A stretch of DNA of 64,000 nt, from NCBI GenBank assembly GCA_030998015.1, contig JARWMV010000249.1, positions 62,001 to 126,000 of the forward strand, in the 5' to 3' direction. Below the pieces are notes generated by a model. That model was not told where the DNA came from. It saw only the letters and a program-made list of their open reading frames with translations, and made no database searches. Source of the DNA: Ceratorhiza oryzae-sativae. Lineage: Eukaryota; Basidiomycota; Agaricomycetes; Cantharellales; Ceratobasidiaceae. Below are positions 23,884 to 35,677 of this stretch, in pieces. The first letter of the stretch is position 1, and the number at the start of each line of letters is the position of its first letter. The position numbers and the translations under genes were made by a program.

Positions 23884-26800
23884 ATGGCCCCCGGTCAACT
23901 CGAGTACATCCTCACCGTCCGCCAGCAGCCGAAGCAGGCGCGCATGTGCGGTGTCGGCGGCAAAGGTTCGTAGCGCGATTTGTTTACCCGCCGTGTTGCT
24001 CACTCTGCCCGTCGCCGCAGCCGACCGCCGTCCGATCGACCCGCCACCGATCGTCGAGCTCCAGGTCGTGAACCCCAACGAGCGGGACGGGTCCCCCAGC
24101 TCGGCCCAGTCGTATCTCCAGAACCCGTACTATTTCATGTTTGCGAGTCTGGCCAGCGTCGACACCGATGACGAGCTCCATCTGCTCAAGGATGGCAAGG
24201 TGTGTGTTGCCTCTGTTCTTGTCAGCCCGGCTCACCTCGAATATGCGTCAGACCCGATGCACAACGGGCTCGGTTGTTTCAAGCTTATACCACCTCAAGG
24301 ACAGCGAGAACAACGGCCGAGATGCCGGATTTTTCGTGTTCCCCGATCTAAGCGTGCGAACAGAGGGCAGCTATCGCCTCAAGCTCACACTATTCGAAGT
24401 TCACGGGTGAGTGTCTTGTTTCGTCGTCGATCTGGCGCTGTGCATGCAGTGGGTTGCTCGGCTATTTTGGCGCTCGCGCTGGTCGGATTCGGTCCCCAGC
24501 TCGGCTAGGCACTCCTCGAGCTTTCACAATCAAGCTTCATAAGTCTGCCGATGTTTGACCTCCCATGTTCATCCATCTCGGCCGGCGTGGCGTCTTGAAA
24601 TTTCCTTGTTTTTGTACTCATATCGTCCTGTCGCCACTAGTGCCACTGTTCACCACTGCAAATCGATCTATTCTAATCCGTTTTATGTCTACACTGCGAA
24701 AAAGTTTCCGGGGATGGAGGGTGCGTTTTTCTGTTTGTTTTTCAACCGATTTCGATCCATGGTTCCGGGCCCATTCCTCTGTTTCCTTCGGTCTCAGCCT
24801 TGGCCTAGTCGTGTTTGCATGATGGTTTTGCCGGGTCCTTGGGCTCTCGCTTTCTCGGTTGCGAACGTGGTGATACGTCATTGCTAACCAGATTGGAATT
24901 ATAGAATCTACGTCGCTGTCATGTTCGCTCGCGGACCAAGGGATTAAAATTCGCATTCGCAAGGACATTCGTGTTCGGAAACGGCCAGTTCAGGCACCCC
25001 ATCCTCATGCGCCACATGGAGGGGGCCATCCGTTTGCGGGGGGTGGAGCTGTCGTGGTACCTCTGGATGACGATGAGAGTGGGAATGCTGGAGCGAGCGG
25101 AACTGCGCTGCCCCCGCCGGGTCAGTTGCCGCCACCTGGGGGCTTACCCCCGCCGGGCCAACTCCCGCCGCCGGGACAATTGCCACCTCCGCCGACCAAC
25201 GCCGGTGCTCCTCCGCCTCCTCCGCCATCGTCTTCCTCAAACTCTCTTCCGCCAAGCGGGATTGGACTACCGCCACCTGTGCCTGGAGGTGCTCTGCCGC
25301 CGCCACATCATCACCACGGGCAACAGATTGCCAACGCGCCCGGAATGACGCACGCGCACAGCGGCATGCCCCCTGCGAACATGGGCCCTGGGATGCCGCA
25401 TGGAGCAATGGGCCAGTCCGGAGCAGGAAATATGATGGGCGGGATGGGGATGCAGCCCGCGCATGGGATGCCGCCGCACGGGCACAGTCAAAATATCCCA
25501 CCTGCGTCACATGGGCAACACATGCCTCCTTCGAGTCAACATGTCCCGCCTGCAGCGCACACAATGCCGCCATCGCAGCATATGCCGCCTGCTTCGCAAC
25601 ATATGTCCAATATGCCTCCTTCAACACATGGGATCCCCCCGTCCTCGGGCATATGCAGCCCCCATCCGGACATGGGATGCCACCCTCGTCTGGACATAAT
25701 GTTCCACCTTCGAGTGGACACGGAATGCCGCCTGCACCCGCACATATGCAGCCCCCGAACCCGGCGCATATGCAACCCCAAAATCCTGGACACATGCAGC
25801 CCCCTCATTCACACAGTATGACCGCCCCACCGTCGACCGCTCCCCCATCCCGACAAAATTCGCATTCTACTGCACCATCCACACATTCAGTTACCCCTGT
25901 CCCACCTCATGCTTCCATCCCCCCTCATCCGGTCCAGCAAAGTTCGCTTCCTCCACCTCCGTCCCATGGGGCCCCACAACCACCAGAGCGTGCGCCCAGT
26001 GCGTCGAGCGGTAAACGGAACCGCGCTGCGCCCGAAGCAGAATTTAGGATGGAATCGAAGCGGCCGAGGCATGAAGATGTTCATGCGCATGCGCACGAAG
26101 ACGTGAATGGACATCATCCTGCGGCGGCTGGGGGTCACCATCCCGGGTCGCTGTCCAGCACATCATCCTGTATCAACCAATGGAGGACATCAGTCTGCGC
26201 CCGCGAGTGCGGCACATCACTCTGCACCTGCCAGTGGAGCCCATCATCCTGGGTCAAATACAGCCAGCCATCATCCTGGATCGACGAGCACAGGACATCA
26301 TCCGAGCTCGAGCGCAGGGCACCATCCCGGATCGAGTAGCGCCGGACATCATCCTGCGCCGAGTAGCGCGCAGGGGCAACCTGGGCCCGGACCTAGTACT
26401 CCCGGAGCTTCCAACGGGACCGCACCGAATCCGAGCTGGGGCCCTCCTCCATTCCAACAGCCTCCGGCGCCAGCGCCCGGTCCCCATCCGTACTACGCAC
26501 CGCCGCCTCACCATCAACAGCACCCGATGCACCAAGCTCCGCCCCCACCCCCGCCTCAATGGAACCAGGCGCCGCCGCCTCCGCAATACCCAATGGGGTA
26601 CCATCAGCCGTACTCGCAGTACCCTCAATACCCACCGCCCGCACCCGGACCGGGACCGGGACCTGCGCCGGGGGCCAACGGGCGGCCGTCGTACGAGATG
26701 CAGCCATATCAGCATCAGCATCAACATCAGCAACCGTATCAGCATCAGCAGTGGCAGGGTGGGTATTCACACTCGCCCGGGCCTGCTGCGTATGGTGCGG

Positions 26801-27519
26801 GCGGCCCGCCCCCGATGCAGCCCCCGTACGCGCCTCCACATGCGCACGCACATGGGATCCCGCCTGGACAACAGCCGCCACCCCCGCCTCCCCCTGCAAG
26901 GAGTCCGACGCCGAGAAGCAGCGGAGCTTGGTATCCTCCACCGCAGCATCAGCACCAGCAGCAATATGCGAGCCAGTACCCGCAGCCGCAACAGCAAGGC
27001 TATCATGAACCTCCACCGCCTCAGCAGCAGTATTGGAGCGGCGGGCAGTATAGCAATGGTGGAAGCAGTGGTGGGCAATATGCGTATCAACAATCTCAGC
27101 CTCAACCACAACCTCAACAACAACCGCCATCGACGCCTACGCCTGAACGGTCGCCGCAGACCCAAAGAGGGAGCACGGGTGGTGGAGGGGCTGCAGCTGC
27201 GACAGGAGGGGGGGAGAGTCGGGTGCATTTGCCGCCTATGCGAAGTGGGAGCTCGTACCAGCCTTCGCCTTCTTACGGGGGAGAACCACGACCGTTTGCT
27301 GCGCCTGGTGTGGGACGAGATCGGCAGCAGGGCCAGTATTACCCTCAACAGCAGCAGGGATACGAAGGTGGAGGAGGGTCGAGGTTACCGCCTCCGTCGC
27401 CGCAGTACGCGAACGCGCGAGCGTCGTACGGGTCTCGGGACGCGAGCGCCGGCGCTGGACAGGGCAAGCGCAATCCGTTGAGTATTGGCAGTATCATTTC
27501 GGACGATTCATCGAGATAG
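23884..27519 (+). CDS. Velvet-domain developmental regulator with long Pro/His/Gln-rich tail
   Basis: Velvet-family transcription regulator. These proteins bind DNA through an NF-kB-like fold and coordinate development with secondary metabolism. ATG at 23884 gives MAPGQLEYILTVRQQPKQAR. After splicing come DRRPIDPPPIVELQVVNPNE, LQNPYYFMFASLASVDTDDE, GFFVFPDLSVRTEGSYRLKL and SIYSNPFYVYTAKKFPGMEE. The domain ends with ADQGIKIRIRKDIRVRKR, as in VeA- and VelB-like proteins. The tail of about 800 residues is rich in Pro, His, Gln, Met and Ser with tandem HHPGS-type repeats, and ends NPLSIGSIISDDSSR. Frame moves by one near 25648 and back near 26140; the two shifts compensate, so the end of the protein stays in frame. 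Which velvet subfamily it belongs to is not certain. Confidence 0.88.
26225..26400 (+). repeat. Coding tandem repeat, HHPGS/SS-type units in the velvet tail
   Basis: Imperfect coding repeat with units such as AHHSAPASG, AHHPGSNTAS, HHPGSTSTG, HHPSSSAG and HHPGSSSAG. The DNA shows repeated CATCATCC cores about 24-27 bases apart. Such arrays change length easily and are a likely place for sequencing or replication slippage. Confidence 0.7.
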
Positions 27520-27835
27520 GTTAGTTTACGGATCTGAATGAATGATTTTTTTTATTTCGTTTTTTTTTTTATGCTCTGCTCTGCTGCACGTTTGATTTCA
27601 TTTCTGGGGTTTGTATACAGTAATGTTGTGTAGCGTAGTGCGGACGTGAATACAGTATATCCAGGTTTCCTACAGTTACCATGTTGTTCCTCTTGTTATG
27701 AATCGAATATAATTAGGCATGGCCATGCTCATCGCAGCGCGAGTGTCGTCAGAGCTGGGGACGTTTGTATGACATAAGCACAGCGCTTAGTATCGCTGTC
27801 CCACCGCAGTTTGGATTCCCCACACGCCGACGACG
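27520..27835. other. Velvet 3' region and SFT2 promoter
   Basis: About 315 bases between two plus-strand genes. It begins with T-rich runs (about 27545-27570), consistent with a 3' untranslated region. No coding signal. Confidence 0.45.
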
Positions 27836-28801
27836 ATGGCGACCGCGAACGACGAGTCTGCGTTTAGGGCCTCGCTGTCCCAGTTCAGATGGGCCCGCGG
27901 AAACAACGATGATTCCCAGACTGCTGCTGCGTCGGGTGGTAGGCCAAGCACGCCGCTCAATTGCCCTGCGTCTCATCTGACATGCGAACCATAGGCTCCA
28001 ACCCATTCAGCCGGATGTACAATTCTATGAGCGGATATGTCCCCCTCCGAAGCAACGAACGTTCAAACGAAGAGGAAGCGTATTTCGCGCTTAGCCGGTG
28101 GGAGCGGTGAGTCCACTCTCTGTCTGGGTTAGTCCTCGGGCATTTTCTGTCTTCTCGCGGGGGGGTTCGAATGATGAATGTACATCTCTATCCTCTGTGT
28201 GCAGGTTACTGGGGTTCGGGGCATGCTTGTTGGGCGCCGCTGCCTGCTTTTTCGTTGCGTTTTTGACGTTGCCGGTGTTGCCCCTGAGGCCGGGCAAGTT
28301 TGCGTTGGCGTTTAGGTGAGTTGCTGCGTGCTGTTGTTTTCGGTTCGGGAGTGGGGAGATGCTAAGTGGGGATCTGGTGTAGTCTTGGATCGATACTTGT
28401 CATGTTTGGGTAAGTATGATCTGTTACCGAAACGAGGCAACGTCATTTCATGTGAATGCGGGCGAAATACAGGTTCTGCGTCTTGATTGGCCCAGTGAAC
28501 CAGATCAAGCATTTGATGTCGAAAGAGCGCCTTCCGTTTACTGCGGCCTATTTCGGGTCGTTGGGGTTGACTCTGTACTTTTCAGTCGGAGTAAGTGCTT
28601 GTGATTATCCTGTGCTTTATCTCTGAGATTAACGTCATCTTTGCCCAGTCGCCCTCGTACTTGGGGGCTATTATCTCGGCCGTTATTCAAATCGGAGCTC
28701 TCTTGACGTACATTGCCGCGTATTTCCCTGGAGGCACGCAAACGTTGAGGTTCGGAGGACAGATGGCGTTGAGAGGTGCTGGGAGTTTGTTGCCGATTTA
28801 A
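27836..28801 (+). CDS. SFT2-family vesicle transport protein
   Basis: Small four-pass membrane protein of the SFT2 family, which acts in fusion of endosome-derived vesicles with the late Golgi. Spliced reading: [20 protein letters not shown] (ATG 27836), then [20 protein letters not shown], then [18 protein letters not shown]. Membrane segments follow: [20 protein letters not shown], a segment after [16 protein letters not shown], one around [18 protein letters not shown], and [19 protein letters not shown]. The conserved end is [20 protein letters not shown] with TAA at 28801. At least four introns of about 50-80 nt. All family hallmarks are present and the gene looks intact. Confidence 0.93.
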
Positions 28802-29665
28802 AATGGATGTTTGTAGTTTCTGATAATACAGAATTGAGGGTTTGTACGTCTTGCTCGAGGAGGGCAGTAGTAGAACGAGGCCGCGTGTTGATGAGCCAAT
28901 TCTCTTGGTTGAGCTGGACGGATTCCCTAGAGAGCAGGGTAAAGAAGCCCCCGAGGATATGACGGAGCAAGTGCGAGAAGTCTGACATGATAAACGTATG
29001 CAGAAGTCCCCGGGGCCGCATAGTAGGCTTGGCGAGTTGTTAAATGCACTGAAACAGGAGGGGCAGGTTAAAAAACACGTGTTTTTTTCATATTGGTATT
29101 TCGAATCTTTGGACGAACGTATCCTAGATGCAAAGCATCGGCCCCCAAACCAATTGAGGGGTGATTATACTTTTTACTCATTTTTCTGAACGCCGTGGTG
29201 GTGGCTAGGCCGAAGCGCTTCGCGCTAAGAGAGCGGAGTTTCAAGCAACCCTCACGAACTTTGTTATGCATATATGGAAGAATCGATTACCAAACTTGGT
29301 CTTTCAGCGAACTTCCACAATGCTTTCGCTATCCGGGCCCACCAATCTGCAGACTCTGAATCTAGTACCCTCGCTGATCAACATGGCACTGTTAGCATCC
29401 GAATTCAAGTGGCTATGTTCAAAAATACAAATAAAACTTGAAACCAGTCTGGGTGACTCTGCTCTCTTGAAGTTTGAGCACTTTTTTGCGGGTTATGTTC
29501 TCTGGTCTGGTGGCAACCCTCTCGCCCGATAAGGATAATCAAATATGGCACACCCAACACGTGTCAAGTTATTTCGGATGTAATGGATATTGTCATTGGT
29601 TGTCCGGACTGCGATCACATCAGCGCCCGAGGGCATTATACAGCTTTGTCCGGTCCCTAGGCAAT
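28802..29665. other. Intergenic between SFT2 and the NLR-like gene
   Basis: About 860 bases without a recognised gene. It contains an 18-base perfect palindrome around CACGTG (listed separately). Short ORFs on both strands show no family resemblance. The 5' exon of the NLR-like gene may lie here, because its true start is unclear. Confidence 0.35.
29070..29087. repeat. Perfect palindrome centred on an E-box (CACGTG)
   Basis: Six A, CACGTG, six T: a perfect 18-base palindrome. CACGTG is the core site of many bHLH regulators, and the A/T flanks make the whole element symmetric. It lies about 600 bases upstream of the visible start of the NLR-like gene and about 270 bases after SFT2. A chance hit is possible. 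Confidence 0.35.
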
Positions 29666-32600
29666 ATGGAATCGAATATATCATCGCAGTTGCCAATGAG
29701 CATTCGTCACAGGATACAAGGCAAGCAAATCCGGCTTTTTGAGAATTAAATCAGTGCTATATTGACCTGCCGCCAGACATAAACCTCCGTCCAACCTCGT
29801 CCTCGCGTCCTGTCGAGCTTGAAATATTTATCGACGACAAGCTTGCCTATGCGCTACCCACAGTCGAATCGGGGCACACCCTTCACTGGAACATGCGGTT
29901 GCTGCCTTGGTCAATCAGCTGAACTTTACACATTGGCTTATCCTCGCTGACTAACTCTACAGCGACGTCTATCCACATTCTCGAGTCACTCTCAAGTTCA
30001 CCAAGAAGAACCGCATCTCTTCGGATCGGGTCAGTTACGCAGAGTATACGGTCTCGGACGTGGACGGTCAAAGTTCAGTCACGATCGATATGTCGACTCA
30101 AGCCTCGCGCTCCCCACTCTCGCTTTCCTCAAGTTCAAAGTTGGCTCGTGATTCAGATAAAAAGGAAACCTCAAGCGTTACCCTAAAGTTCTGGGGCAAA
30201 AAAGAGGTGCGATCGCCCAATAGGTATTCGACACATGTTGACGATTTGATCCTAGATTGAGGATGCATATGTGGCAGCGCTCACCCGATCCAAGCTCACC
30301 ATCGAGGCGGGAAAGGGTCCCATGGAACGATTGGGTAAAGCTGGCCAAGTGCTGGAGAAAGTGGTGGGTTTTGGAGAAGCGCTAGCTGACGTACGTCTAT
30401 TGCGGCCTGATTCAACCCCTTCCAAGTTCTGACCTCGAGCCTTTCGTAGTTGAATCCGAGTGCAAAGATTGTCGTTTCGTTGTTTACATCGGCATGGGAG
30501 GTGTGTGTAATTGCAACCTGGCAAACTCGAGTCGGTCTTGTTTGTTCATTTTCGTATTTCTTATGCAGCAAATCGAGGAAATCCAGCGCAACTATCAAGA
30601 CATACAGAAGCTAGTCAGCAACCTGAATAGAATGATGCCATTCATGGATTCTGTTCAAAAGCACTCAAGAGAGCCCAGTTTAGCAGGGACGGTTAATAAG
30701 CTGCTAAACTTGATAGAGGATGTAGCCAACTTTGTTACAAACTACATGTCTAATTCAGTTCACGGTTGGTGGATTCTCGATGTCGTACTAGCTGTTTTCT
30801 CACAAGTTTGATTTGGTAGGGAAAACGCTCCGTAATCCTCTGACGGGCAAAGCGGACCAGCAGCTCACTCTGCTCTTCGGAAGATTCGCCGAGCTACAGG
30901 AAGACTTTGATCGGGGTGTTCAAGTCGAACAATTGAAACATATCGTCACGAACGGTGAGTTCTGTATCGTGTTAGGACGACACCATCTCAAATATCACGA
31001 TTGCCTAGCCCAGCGCGCATTGTTAAACCGACTCAAGCCAACCATCAGGGCGCACTACTCGAACCAGTTACCTTGTCAAGAAGGAACTCGGCAGCAGGTA
31101 CTCACCGACATAGACAAATGGATTTCTCAAACAGACCCACCAAAAAAACTCGGATGGCTCTACGGACACGCCGGACTGGGCAAAAGCTGTATCTCAGGAT
31201 CCGTCTGTCGAAAACTCGACCGAGAAAATATGCTCGGTGCCCACTTCTTCTGCAAGCGTGACGACCCGGAGCTACGAAAACCGGGGATTATTTTCAACAC
31301 GATCGTACATCAGTTAGCCACCCGATTTAATCCCTACGCAAGAGAGGTTGCCAACGCAATCAGCGAGTGCCCGCAGCTACCTGAATCGTCTTTGGAGCAG
31401 CGGTACACTCGATTGATAGAACGTCCGTTACAGAATCTGAAAAAGGAACAGACCTCTCCACCGAATCCTCTCGCCATAATCATTGATGCCTTTGACGAGT
31501 GCGAAAAAAGTCGCGACCGCCGACTACTGTTGACCTACCTACGCGAAATGTCAGGGATTGCGCCCTGGCTCAAAGTGATGATCACTAGTCGCCTGGACCA
31601 GGATATCAAGGTCGCTCTTGGACGAGACGCCGACCCATTGGTTTGCTCCCGCGATATTCTCGTCTATGACGCCTCGTATGACATATATGCGTGCGCGCAG
31701 CGACGCATGCTCGAGATTGCGGAATTCAAGGCCCAGGTCGACTGGTCAGAGCAGACGATCCGGACGCTGAGCGAACGTTCGGGTGGCTTGTTCATCTGGA
31801 TTGAAACGGCGTGCAAGTTTATCGAAAATGGGATGGATGCCGATTCTCGCCTAGAGCAAATACTGGATGGCACTCAACCAGAAGAAGGGTCTGAGCCTTT
31901 GGATATGTTGTTTACGACAGCAATCGAGCAGAGCCTTGGTGACAGCGCCCAAGACAACGTACGAAATGCAAAACTGTGCCTCGGTGCGATTGTGGCTGCT
32001 GCGGACTATACGCCGCTGTCGGTGGTTGGGCTTGAAGGACTTATGTCGAGTCAAATGAAACGAGGGGTTTTTCGGAACGTCGTGAATGGACTAGGATCGG
32101 TCCTATATGAAGACAAAACTGCCGGAAACGCTGTCCGAGTTTATCACCCTTCATTTGCAGACTTCATCACCAAAAAGAGTCGGTCAAAGCGCTTTTATGT
32201 TGAGCCCGAAGAACAGAACACAAGAATGGCAGAATGCTGCCTCAGGACCATGATCAAGGAGCTTACTTTCAACATCTGCGGGCTAGAGAATTCGCATATA
32301 TCCAACTCGGCTATTACCGATCTGGGATCTCGGGTTCAAACATCAATTAGTGAGCAGCTACGATACAGCTGTCTTCATTGGTCCAGTCACGTCACCAGAA
32401 TGCCAAAGGGCACGCTTAGGGAACTGCTGGGCGAATTTATTCTTGGGCGGACGTTGCTATATTGGGTCGAAGCCTTGGGTGTAATGTCAAAACTGGAAAT
32501 CGTATTATCGAGCTTGCTGGAGTTGGTTGAATGGTGTTCGGTGAGTCGCTGGGCTCGATCCGTCACCCCTCCTCCTTCCGAAGGTCAAACCCATGAAACC

Positions 32601-34908
32601 AACCAGGGCACTATGGCAAGCATCGCGAGCCACGCTCACGACGCATACAGATTCGTCTTGGCCTTTTATGATGCGATAATGGAGAGCACGCCCCACCTCT
32701 ACGTGTCAGCACTTGCACTGGCGCCAAAAGGCTCTCAAATTGCGCAACGCATGCGGCAATTCTTTCCAAACATCCTTGATGTCCAAGCAGACCTGAATGG
32801 CGGATGGTCGCCGTGGTTGAGAAGCATCCCTCATGGCACCATAGTCACAAGCATTGCACTCTCTAGTGATGGCCGACGTATCATATCGGGTTCCAAAAAC
32901 TCTTTAGCTCAGCTTTGGGATGCATATTCCGGTGCGGCCATATCCGATCCGCTATTGGGGCACACAAACACCGTACGATGCGTTGGATTCTCTGCGGATG
33001 GCCGTTACGCCCTTTCTGGCTCGTATGACGATACGGTGCGGATTTGGGATCTCGAAACCAGAGCGGTCGTGTCGGTGTTGCACCACAAGTCCGGCGTGAT
33101 GTCTGCTGTATTCTCTCCCGATAGCCAAAGGGTTATCACGGGTTGCTACAATGGTGAAGTCCGTCTATGGGACGCTAAGGCGGGCGAAGAGCTACAGATC
33201 TTTGGACATTCGGACGCTGTCAATTCGCTAGCTGTAACTCACGATGGCCGACGGATAGCGTCCGGCTCTAGCGACCATACCATTCGACTTTGGGATGGAG
33301 CCAGCGCCAAAGCTATTTCCGAGCCCCTGGTTGCGCATAAAGACTACGTATGGAGCGTCGCATTTTCTCCCGACGGCCACCGTTTAGCCTCCGGGTCCAA
33401 TGACAAGACGATAATTGTCTGGAACACCAACACCTGTACGGTAGTTCTGGTTATTCCAGATGATTATTTTGGCCCTGTATGGTCGGTTTCGTATTCACCT
33501 AGTGGCCGCCATATCATATCTGGTACCTGGGACAAAACTATACGCATATGGGATGCAAAAACCGGCACCGCAGTATCTGAGCCGCTTGTAGGCCACCTTG
33601 GTGCTGTACGATCTGTGGCGTTCTCTTCAAACGGTCGTCGTATCGTTTCCGGTTCAGAAGACGGAACTGTGCGAGTATGGGATGCTGACATAGAGGCATC
33701 AGCACCGGAGCCCAAGTCTCACGATTCAACCCATGTATGGGCTATTGCTTTTTCTCCTGACAGTCGAAAGGTTATCTCCTCTTATACTGATGCTGTAATA
33801 CGCATATGGGAGATCGAAACTGGAGCGATGTTACACCAAATAACACTAGGAAAAGGCAATGAAACACGCTCCGTCCAGTTCTCTCCAGATGGACAGCTTG
33901 TCTCATATGCTTGCAACAATGCCATAAGCATACGAGATGCGGATACTGGCGCTCTTGTTGGGGACCCATTAGTTGCTCATACGGACACTATTTATTCCAT
34001 CGACTTTTCACCAAACGGCCAACGGATCGCCTCAGGTTCCTATGATACTACCATCCAAATATGGGACATAGAGACGGCCAGCGTAGTGGTCGGGCCGATA
34101 GTCAGTCACCCAGGGGGTGTATGTTGCGTTCGCTTCACTCCGGACGGTGGGCGGATAATCTCAGGTGGCAATGACGCAATAATCAAAATATGGGATGCAG
34201 AGTCAGGTGATTTGATGTTCGAGCCGCTTGTTGGACATTCGCGCCCTATATGCTCGATATCGGTCTCCCCGGACGGCAAAAGGATGGTTTCGGGCGCTCA
34301 GGACAATACGATGATGGCTTGGGACCCCGAGACTGGCGTCGCAACTTCCGAGCCATTACTGGGTAACTGTGGGGTTGTATTCTCAGTATCTTTCTCTCCC
34401 GATAGTAATTTGGTTGCCGTTGCTCCTTACGATAACACGGTACAAGTCTGGAGTATGGACACGCACCAACCTGCTTCAGAATCACTCCGAGGACACACCG
34501 ATTTCGTCAAGAGCGTGTCATGGTCTCCTGATGGCAGGTACATTGCATCTGGTTCCAACGACGGGACTGTTCGTATCTGGGATGCTGATACCAGCGCTGT
34601 TACAACTAGAACCGCCGTAAGCGAATTGGTTAAGCTAGGTTTTTGTACTAACACACATCCCAACAACAAAGGTTTTACGTTCGGAATTGCCCAAATTACC
34701 AAACCTGCTGTGGGATTTAGCTCGCCTCTCGGATAATGACGGATGGGTGCGCATGCCATCAGGGGAGCTTCTTGTTTGGCTCCCTCTTGAGTATCGAACA
34801 GTTGATGATTCTGTGCTCCAATTATCGGCTCGGAACTCGGACAAATCATGTGTCGACGCTTTGAAGTTTGAGCATGGTGAAAGTTGGGCTCTGGTTGCTG
34901 GAACTTGA
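29666..34908 (+). CDS. NLR-like protein: C2-like region, NACHT NTPase, 14 WD40 repeats
   Basis: STAND-class protein of the NACHT-WD40 (NWD) type, the fungal counterpart of NLR immune and self/non-self receptors. The N-terminal exons (about 29760-30200) read VELEIFIDDKLAYALPTVES and VTLKFTKKNRISSDRVSYAE, a C2-like beta region. Helical exons follow (KGPMERLGKAGQVLEKVVGF, QRNYQDIQKLVSNLNRMMPF). The main exon holds a Walker A motif, GHAGLGKS, at about 31164-31187, and a Walker B motif, LAIIIDAFDEC, at about 31470-31502. Fourteen WD40 units run from about 32826 to 34600, enough for two seven-bladed propellers. After a last intron the tail reads LLWDLARLSDNDGWVR and LLVWLPLEYRTVDDS, with TGA at 34908. 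Nucleotide binding should drive oligomerisation, with WD40 as sensor. The exact start is unknown and 29666 is only the first upstream ATG. Confidence 0.88.
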
Positions 34909-35677
34909 CCCAATGGTTTCATACTGGTTGTAAAGTATAGTTCTGCTTCTGTAATATAGTATACGCAATATGCACACACTGATGAAAGAAAATTAGCAGA
35001 TGCAGACATATCATTTAGTGTTTCATGTTTTTTTTTGGCAATTTGACGCTCCAAGCGACAGCTACCGCTCTCGTCGTCTCGACCATGACGGAGATTAACA
35101 TGGCTCTAGGAACTGGTAGTCCATCCTCTGTCCTCCGGGAATCGGCTAACCTCCCAATAGGAGAGTAGCGCTGTTTATGTGTATACCAGTCACTAATGGG
35201 AGCGCATTTTTGTGCGGTCAGTGGAAAGAAACTGCCTCCTGAAGCGCGGTTTGCCAGCATATGTGAGTGCTGATCGATTTGAGAGACTCAGGTTGGCTGA
35301 AAACAGCGGGGATTGGAAACTTGGCACTATGGGTTCACAACGGTAAGTGGGCGTCCAACCAAGACAATGGATAAATATATGGGTATAGATATCCACATAT
35401 TGCATGGAAGTGACCCTCCTTACCCCCGGGATACCCTGTTTTATTTTATATTATTTTATATTTTTTCAGAGCACATAACTGGCACAATCATCATCTAGAG
35501 TATACGCAGTTTATTCATCCGAGGAGCTGTCCTGCTCGTCTTGTTTACTATACATGTATCGAAGTATTTGTTCTCGGGCAGACCAAGAGGAGGAAGTCAT
35601 AAAGTTTGTTCCTCGAGCCTGGGCGGCTTCGCCATTATCGTAAGAGAAATGGCGTGTTTTCATGCCCATCGCGCTGT
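34909..35677. other. Convergent intergenic region
   Basis: About 770 bases between the 3' ends of the plus-strand NLR-like gene and the minus-strand co-chaperone gene. It includes an AT-rich repetitive stretch (about 35440-35470, TTTTATATT units). No gene recognised. Confidence 0.45.

Noticed and set aside
26180..27481. Very long ORFs in other frames of the velvet tail (for example an Arg-rich 433-codon plus-strand frame)
   Set aside because: Shadows created by repetitive GC-rich codons; the P/H/Q-rich frame continues the velvet domain and ends in a sensible C terminus.
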